Assembly: GCA_001776335.1 (NCBI GenBank)
Contig: MFAZ01000019.1
Location: 1-7,976, forward strand
Reading direction: 5' to 3'
DNA: 7,976 nt
Source of the DNA: Candidatus Curtissbacteria bacterium RIFCSPHIGHO2_01_FULL_41_11
GTDB lineage: Bacteria > Patescibacteriota > Microgenomatia > Curtissbacterales > GWA2-41-24
This document shows, piece after piece, positions 5,658 through 7,976 of this stretch; the stretch's first letter is position 1; each line of letters begins with the position of its first letter. The notes beneath the pieces were generated by a model. That model did not search any database. It saw only the letters and a list, made by a program, of their open reading frames with translations, and was not told the DNA's origin. Position numbers and translations under genes: made by a program.

Positions 5658-6263
5658 ATGACTACTGCAGAGAGAAAACCCATAACCGAACTTGCCGGAC
5701 ATCCGGTACTGGACGTCACAAATCTATTATTAAAAGAAGCAAATTGGAATGCACAGGAGTTTGACGATGACTATAGAGTTGAACTAATAAGAAAACTTGC
5801 GCACAAACAACCCAATCGAATTTACGTAAGTTCAGACGGACATATACTAAGAGTTCTTTTTTATTCGGACCAGGAAAAAAGATATCAGGCTTATATGGAA
5901 ACAATGAATTTTAACGGTGAATACTGGCAAAGATTCAAGAGTCAATTTTTAGCTGGAGACGGATCAAAAGCGCTTGAACAGGAAATAACAAGGTGGCGCC
6001 AAAGTTTTGGAATGGTGCATGATTTATTAGAACACCCATTCGCTGTCTTTGAGGTACTGGAAGAGACACGCCGGGAACACAGATATCTTCATGTAGCATC
6101 AGATAACACTCCAGTCTCCCTTCATTATTTTTTAGGTGGAATGAATCAACCGTATGTTGTTAACATTAAAAGAGAAGAAGATGAAAAATATCTTCCAAGA
6201 ACTTTAGTACCTCTAAGTAAACCGCCAGAAGGCTTATTAATATACGCTCACCCTTTTAATTAA
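5658..6263 (+). CDS. Hypothetical cytoplasmic protein (201 aa)
   Basis: I do not recognise this family. The ATG at 5658 is preferred over the in-frame TTG at 5646, because the TTG begins right after the promoter -10 box and would not be transcribed. The product has no signal or membrane segment and alternates helical and strand stretches. An N-terminal helical part (PVLDVTNLLLKEANWNAQEF, then YRVELIRKLAHKQ) is followed by a strand pair NRIYVSSDGHILRVLFYSD, an amphipathic region with GEYWQRFKSQFLAG and ALEQEITRWRQSFG, and a helix with VFEVLEETRREHRYLH. The C-terminal part has strands with YVVNIKREED and GLLIYAHPFN. It contains several Trp, Tyr and His residues but no metal-binding signature. 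It shares a control region with the twin-arginine-like gene, which hints at a functional pairing. Its stop TAA overlaps the rpmB stop on the other strand. Confidence 0.78.
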   Translation: MTTAERKPITELAGHPVLDVTNLLLKEANWNAQEFDDDYRVELIRKLAHKQPNRIYVSSDGHILRVLFYSDQEKRYQAYMETMNFNGEYWQRFKSQFLAGDGSKALEQEITRWRQSFGMVHDLLEHPFAVFEVLEETRREHRYLHVASDNTPVSLHYFLGGMNQPYVVNIKREEDEKYLPRTLVPLSKPPEGLLIYAHPFN

Positions 6264-6574
6264 GCAGCAGCAACAGGAGCTTCGTCTTTCACTTTAGGAG
6301 CAACAATCGGCGTAGATTTTTTAAGCTTAGATTCCGAGACTGGTTCGGCCTGATGGGAAACATAAGGTTTCATTTGGGCTTTTACTCTTCTCAAACATTT
6401 TGAACAAAGCCTCATCGTTCTCCTCACACCCTGATATGTAACTTTAACTGCATGAAGATTAGGCATCCAAACACGCCTCTTTTTGGTCGCCCTCATAGCC
6501 CATCCCCCACCGTATTGGTGGGCACCGGACTTCTGAATCATTGATCCTTTACCGCAAACTTGGCATTTTCGCAT
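6260..6574 (-). CDS. rpmB: Large-subunit ribosomal protein L28, zinc-ribbon type with C-terminal extension
   Basis: L28 is a small rRNA-binding protein of the 50S subunit. The 104 aa product from ATG 6574 starts MRKCQVCGKGSM and continues with AHQYGGGWAMRATKKRRVWMPNLHAVKV, TYQGVRRTMRLCSKCLRRVKA, the family pattern (normally xGxxVSHxxxKTxRxFxPNLxxVxV). Cys4, Cys7, Cys57 and Cys60 form a CxxC...CxxC zinc ribbon, as in the zinc-binding class of L28. Residues 70-104 are a Lys/Pro/Ala-rich tail beyond the usual length of about 65-78 aa. An upstream TTG at 6661 would give 29 extra residues, but that stretch holds the promoter and leader hairpin, so ATG 6574 with its AGGA is the start. The gene stands alone on this strand. 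Its TAA and the stop of the facing gene share the palindrome TTAA (6260-6263), with no terminator between them. Confidence 0.93.
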   Translation of the reverse strand: MRKCQVCGKGSMIQKSGAHQYGGGWAMRATKKRRVWMPNLHAVKVTYQGVRRTMRLCSKCLRRVKAQMKPYVSHQAEPVSESKLKKSTPIVAPKVKDEAPVAAA

Positions 6575-6579
6575 ATAAA

Positions 6580-6583
6580 TCCT
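6580..6583 (-). promoter_or_regulatory. Ribosome binding site AGGA of rpmB
   Basis: On the minus strand the context is TAGGATTTATATG, with AGGA 5 nt before the ATG at 6574. It fixes the rpmB start at MRKCQVCGKG and excludes the longer TTG reading. Confidence 0.75.
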
Positions 6584-6586
6584 ATC

Positions 6587-6624
6587 AAAAAATAAAATCT
6601 TTGGTCTCTTTATGCCCCAAAGAT
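6587..6624 (-). terminator. Hairpin plus U-tract in the rpmB leader, possible attenuator
   Basis: On the minus strand ATCTTTGG (6624-6617), a 12-nt loop and CCAAAGAT (6604-6597) form a perfect 8-bp stem, followed by TTTATTTTTT. This has the form of an intrinsic terminator. It lies downstream of the likely rpmB promoter and upstream of its ribosome site, with no minus-strand gene before it to terminate. Premature termination controlling L28 production is the natural reading. No L28 or riboswitch binding motif is recognised. Confidence 0.6.
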
Positions 6625-6625
6625 C

Positions 6626-6634
6626 TGCTAAAAT
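6626..6634 (+). promoter_or_regulatory. Extended -10 element for the M50 gene
   Basis: TGC-TAAAAT (TG at 6626-6627, -10 at 6629-6634, 5 of 6) precedes ATG 6664. The predicted start is about 6641, giving a leader of about 22 nt with only a weak AGG (6656-6658). No good -35 box is seen, which extended -10 promoters can tolerate. Confidence 0.45.
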
Positions 6635-6661
6635 ATACCATAACGTCGCAGGTCTAGGCAA
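6632..6661 (-). promoter_or_regulatory. rpmB promoter, TTGCCT-N18-extended TATATT
   Basis: The -35 box is TTGCCT (6661-6656, 4 of 6) and the -10 box TATATT (6637-6632) is preceded by TGG, an extended -10. The start would fall near 6625, immediately before the leader hairpin. It overlaps the opposite promoter of the M50 gene. Confidence 0.6.
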
Positions 6662-6663
6662 TT

Positions 6664-7380
6664 ATGAATAGGAATATTTTATTTTACTTACTGGCTTTTA
6701 TCCTTTTGATGAGCTTTTTGTCAGGAGGCCTTCCTCCTATTTTGAGGACTCTTGTCACCCAACCGATTTCCGGCATTTCGCTGATTGCAGGGCTAATTGT
6801 CGGCATAAGTCTTCACGAATTTTCCCACGCGCTCGTCGCATACCGCCTGGGAGATCCCACGGCAAAACTTCAAGGCAGGTTAACAATCGACCCCAGGTCA
6901 CACCTGGATCCATTGGGTACTTTCGCTCTTTTGTTTCTGGGTTTTGGCTGGGGCAAACCAACCCCTTTCGACCCTTTCAACCTCAGAAATATCAAGAGGG
7001 ATTCGGCTTTAATTTCAATAGCCGGAGCAGTCACAAACTTTCTTATCGCAATAATCATTTCCATTCCGTATCTTATTCTCTTTCACACTCATAATCTCAG
7101 CCTAAGCGCCGCTACTATCTATCAGTACCTTTCCCCGTTCATTTGGGTCAACGTGATTCTTGGTGTTTTCAACCTGATTCCGGTCTCTCCATTAGACGGT
7201 TTCAAAGTTTTGGCCGGACTCCTGCCTCGCCAGTGGTACGAAGATTTTATGAGTACGGAACAATTCGGCATTTTTATATTGATTCTACTCTTGGTAACCG
7301 GGGTGATTGGCAGAATCCTGCTGCCAATCACATCCACGATTTTGAGCCTGCTTTTACCTGGACTTTCCGCCGGATTTTAG
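6664..7380 (+). CDS. Site-2-protease-like M50 family membrane metalloprotease
   Basis: This is a 238 aa polytopic membrane protein of the compact S2P/M50 class, intramembrane zinc proteases whose substrates are usually transmembrane segments or membrane-bound regulators. Hydrophobic stretches lie near residues 4-22, 36-56, 84-96, 113-139, 155-175 and 201-224. The zinc site is HEFSH at 51-55 (His51, Glu52, His55), inside the second membrane helix. The third ligand is Asp178 in SPLDGFKVL, the usual NPxDG/PPLDG motif with Ser at its first place. GDPTAKLQGRLTIDPRSHLDPLGT (63-86) and GFGWGKPTPFDPFNLRN (93-109) are typical of this subfamily. The substrate cannot be told from the sequence. The ATG at 6664 starts MNRNILFYLLAFILL, a fitting membrane N-terminus. 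No terminator is seen after the stop; the ncRNA promoter begins 15 nt later. Confidence 0.92.
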   Translation: MNRNILFYLLAFILLMSFLSGGLPPILRTLVTQPISGISLIAGLIVGISLHEFSHALVAYRLGDPTAKLQGRLTIDPRSHLDPLGTFALLFLGFGWGKPTPFDPFNLRNIKRDSALISIAGAVTNFLIAIIISIPYLILFHTHNLSLSAATIYQYLSPFIWVNVILGVFNLIPVSPLDGFKVLAGLLPRQWYEDFMSTEQFGIFILILLLVTGVIGRILLPITSTILSLLLPGLSAGF

Positions 7381-7394
7381 CCTCTAAAAATTTG

Positions 7395-7424
7395 TTGAAA
7401 TAAATTTGACTATCGTGATATTAT
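7395..7424 (+). promoter_or_regulatory. Strong promoter of the ncRNA, TTGAAA-N18-extended TATTAT
   Basis: The -35 box TTGAAA (7395-7400, 5 of 6), an 18-nt spacer, TG at 7416-7417 and the -10 box TATTAT (7419-7424, 5 of 6) form one of the best promoters in the window. The predicted start at about G7431 coincides with the beginning of the structured segment. No open reading frame follows. Confidence 0.7.
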
Positions 7425-7430
7425 TAAATT

Positions 7431-7651
7431 GGTCCACAAGACAAAAGTCTCGCTGAAAGGCGGACAAAACCCTACAAAGGTTGCACATTAAAAAGCTTTA
7501 GCCTATATTTCTTCGCTTCATTCGAAGTACGACGGGAATCGATGTCCGGTATAGTTACGGCTAGATACCCACTTGTCAAACACCGAAGAAAAAGCTAAAC
7601 CATGCGCCTATTGTAGGGATGCAATTATCAACCAGCCGAGAGGCTGGTTTT
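7431..7651 (+). ncRNA. Structured non-coding RNA, about 220 nt, with nested long-range helices and pseudoknot
   Basis: The segment has its own promoter and terminal hairpin and no credible ORF. Paired segments found by eye are: CCCTACAA (7470-7477) with TTGTAGGG (7611-7618), extended by AGG (7478-7480) with CCT (7607-7609) across a bulged A and by a short helix 7482-7485 with 7603-7606; TTTAGC (7497-7502) with GCTAAA (7594-7599); TTTCTTCG (7508-7515) with CGAAGAAA (7584-7591); hairpin CTTC-ATTC-GAAG (7516-7527); and GGTAT (7548-7552) with ATACC (7565-7569). GGACA (7462-7466) matches TGTCC (7543-7547) and crosses the outer helix, so a pseudoknot is likely. A small AGAC/GTCT hairpin lies at 7439-7450. 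It lacks the 3' CCA and tag ORF of tmRNA, the RNase P core and the SRP tetraloop domain. A raiA-type RNA (an ornate pseudoknotted class) is possible, but I cannot confirm it from memory of the consensus. Confidence 0.8.
7630..7651 (+). terminator. 3' hairpin/terminator of the ncRNA
   Basis: AACCAGCC, the GNRA-type loop GAGA and GGCTGGTT form a perfect 8-bp stem, ending in a short T run (7648-7651) followed by CT. The T tract is short for an intrinsic terminator, so it may also be a stabilising 3' end. Confidence 0.7.
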
Positions 7652-7652
7652 C

Positions 7653-7765
7653 TAAACTCCAAATTCCAAGCATCAAATTTCAAATAAATTAAAATGTTCA
7701 AAAATCTCAAATTCAAAAAGCATTTGAAATTTGGAATTTAGTATTTAGAAATTGTTTGGAGTTTA
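7653..7765. repeat. AT-rich imperfect inverted repeat, 113 nt
   Basis: Three nested pairs of arms are seen. TAAACTCCAAA (7653-7663) pairs with TTTGGAGTTTA (7755-7765), AAATTCCAA (7661-7669) with TTGGAATTT (7731-7739), and AAATTTCAAAT (7675-7685) with ATTTGAAATTT (7722-7732). The first pair overlaps the second at the left arm. The loop (7686-7721) is A-rich and has no features. It has no coding content and resembles dispersed intergenic palindromes of candidate-phyla genomes. Confidence 0.72.
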
Positions 7766-7783
7766 AAATTCGGGATTTGGATT

Positions 7784-7925
7784 TTACTTTGTCCCGGCAA
7801 TTACTTCTTAGACCCGCAGTTCTGCATTTGCAGAACGAGGACCGCAGAAATTATTTACTACCAACAATAATTTCTATTTTGAGCGAAGCAAGAATCAGAA
7901 GTTATTTTTGTCCTACAATCACTTC
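7784..7925 (-). repeat. Three diverged copies of a gene 3' end
   Basis: On the minus strand three 24-nt segments end in TAA and encode almost the same tail: EVIVGQK-stop (7925-7902), EIIVGSK-stop (7874-7851) and EVIAGTK-stop (7807-7784). Copies 2 and 3 each match copy 1 at 17 of 24 bases. Copies 1 and 2 also share the 11-mer CTTCTGATTCT about 20-26 nt before them. Hairpins at 7846-7875 and 7819-7836 (GTTCTGC-attt-GCAGAAC) lie within and between copies. Confidence 0.55.
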
Positions 7926-7976
7926 TATATCTGCAGAATCAGAAGCTTCCAAAGCTTCGTTGCTTGTGGTTACGGA
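7902..7976 (-). CDS. C-terminal tail of a leftward gene running off the right edge
   Basis: The minus-strand frame is open from the window edge to TAA at 7904-7902 and gives 24 residues, SVTTSNEALEASDSADIEVIVGQK. Only the tail is visible, so no family can be named. The acidic run and final Lys look like a natural protein end. Support comes from the repeated, codon-conserved copies of the last seven residues just downstream. It could instead be chance open frame, since 75 nt is short. Confidence 0.4.
   Translation of the reverse strand, partial: SVTTSNEALEASDSADIEVIVGQK

Noticed and set aside
6575..6661. 29-residue N-terminal extension of rpmB from a TTG at 6661
   Set aside because: The stretch holds the promoter (the TTG is part of TTGCCT), the leader hairpin and the AGGA, and the family start is MRKCQVCGKG at 6574.
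7431..7651. tmRNA, RNase P RNA or SRP RNA
   Set aside because: There is no CCA end with T-arm or tag ORF, no AGGAAAGTCC/ACAGAA core, and no SRP domain IV GGAAG-type loop.
1..7976. Alternative genetic code (TGA as Gly) as in some candidate phyla
   Set aside because: folD, priA and def end at TGA at normal family ends, and no in-frame TGA is needed inside conserved regions.

Overview
The window looks like a piece of a small, AT-rich, streamlined bacterial genome. It probably comes from the Candidate Phyla Radiation (Patescibacteria), perhaps a Microgenomates-like lineage. That placement is inference from several traits: housekeeping genes with shortened or eroded domains (an ATPase-dead PriA, a short Fmt), tight spacing, mostly weak Shine-Dalgarno sites and near-leaderless genes, and short heptamer and palindromic repeats in gaps and inside genes. 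All reading frames fit the standard bacterial code, and TGA is used as a stop.

Positions 1-5040 form one rightward cluster: the 3' end of glyA, an unrecognised gene, folD, a priA-like pseudo-helicase gene, def and fmt. Apart from priA and the unknown gene, these form a chain of one-carbon reactions that ends in protein initiation. GlyA loads a carbon from serine onto folate, FolD oxidises it to 10-formyl-THF, Fmt puts the formyl group on initiator Met-tRNA, and Def removes it from new proteins. Repeats interrupt the cluster: CMGTCTA heptamers inside priA, a TGAAAAT heptamer array that supplies the priA stop, and an imperfect palindromic element that supplies the end of def and the first ATG of fmt.

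Positions 5041-6263 hold two unrecognised genes read divergently. The leftward one begins with a twin-arginine-like signal and the rightward one looks cytoplasmic. Between them lie two sigma70-type promoters, each with a 17-nt spacer, whose -35 boxes are interleaved, so the two genes probably compete for polymerase. Both transcripts would have leaders of only a few bases.

Positions 6260-7380 hold rpmB (L28, leftward, zinc-ribbon type with a long basic tail) and a rightward M50/site-2-protease membrane gene, again with divergent overlapping promoters. A hairpin followed by a U-rich stretch lies between the rpmB promoter and its ribosome site and looks like an attenuator.

Positions 7381-7976 contain no complete protein gene. 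A strong extended -10 promoter leads into about 220 nt with long-range nested helices, a likely pseudoknot and a terminal hairpin. This is very probably a structured non-coding RNA and is the most interesting item here. After it come a 113-nt AT-rich inverted repeat and three diverged copies of a gene 3' end on the minus strand. The outermost copy is the tail of a gene that runs off the right edge.
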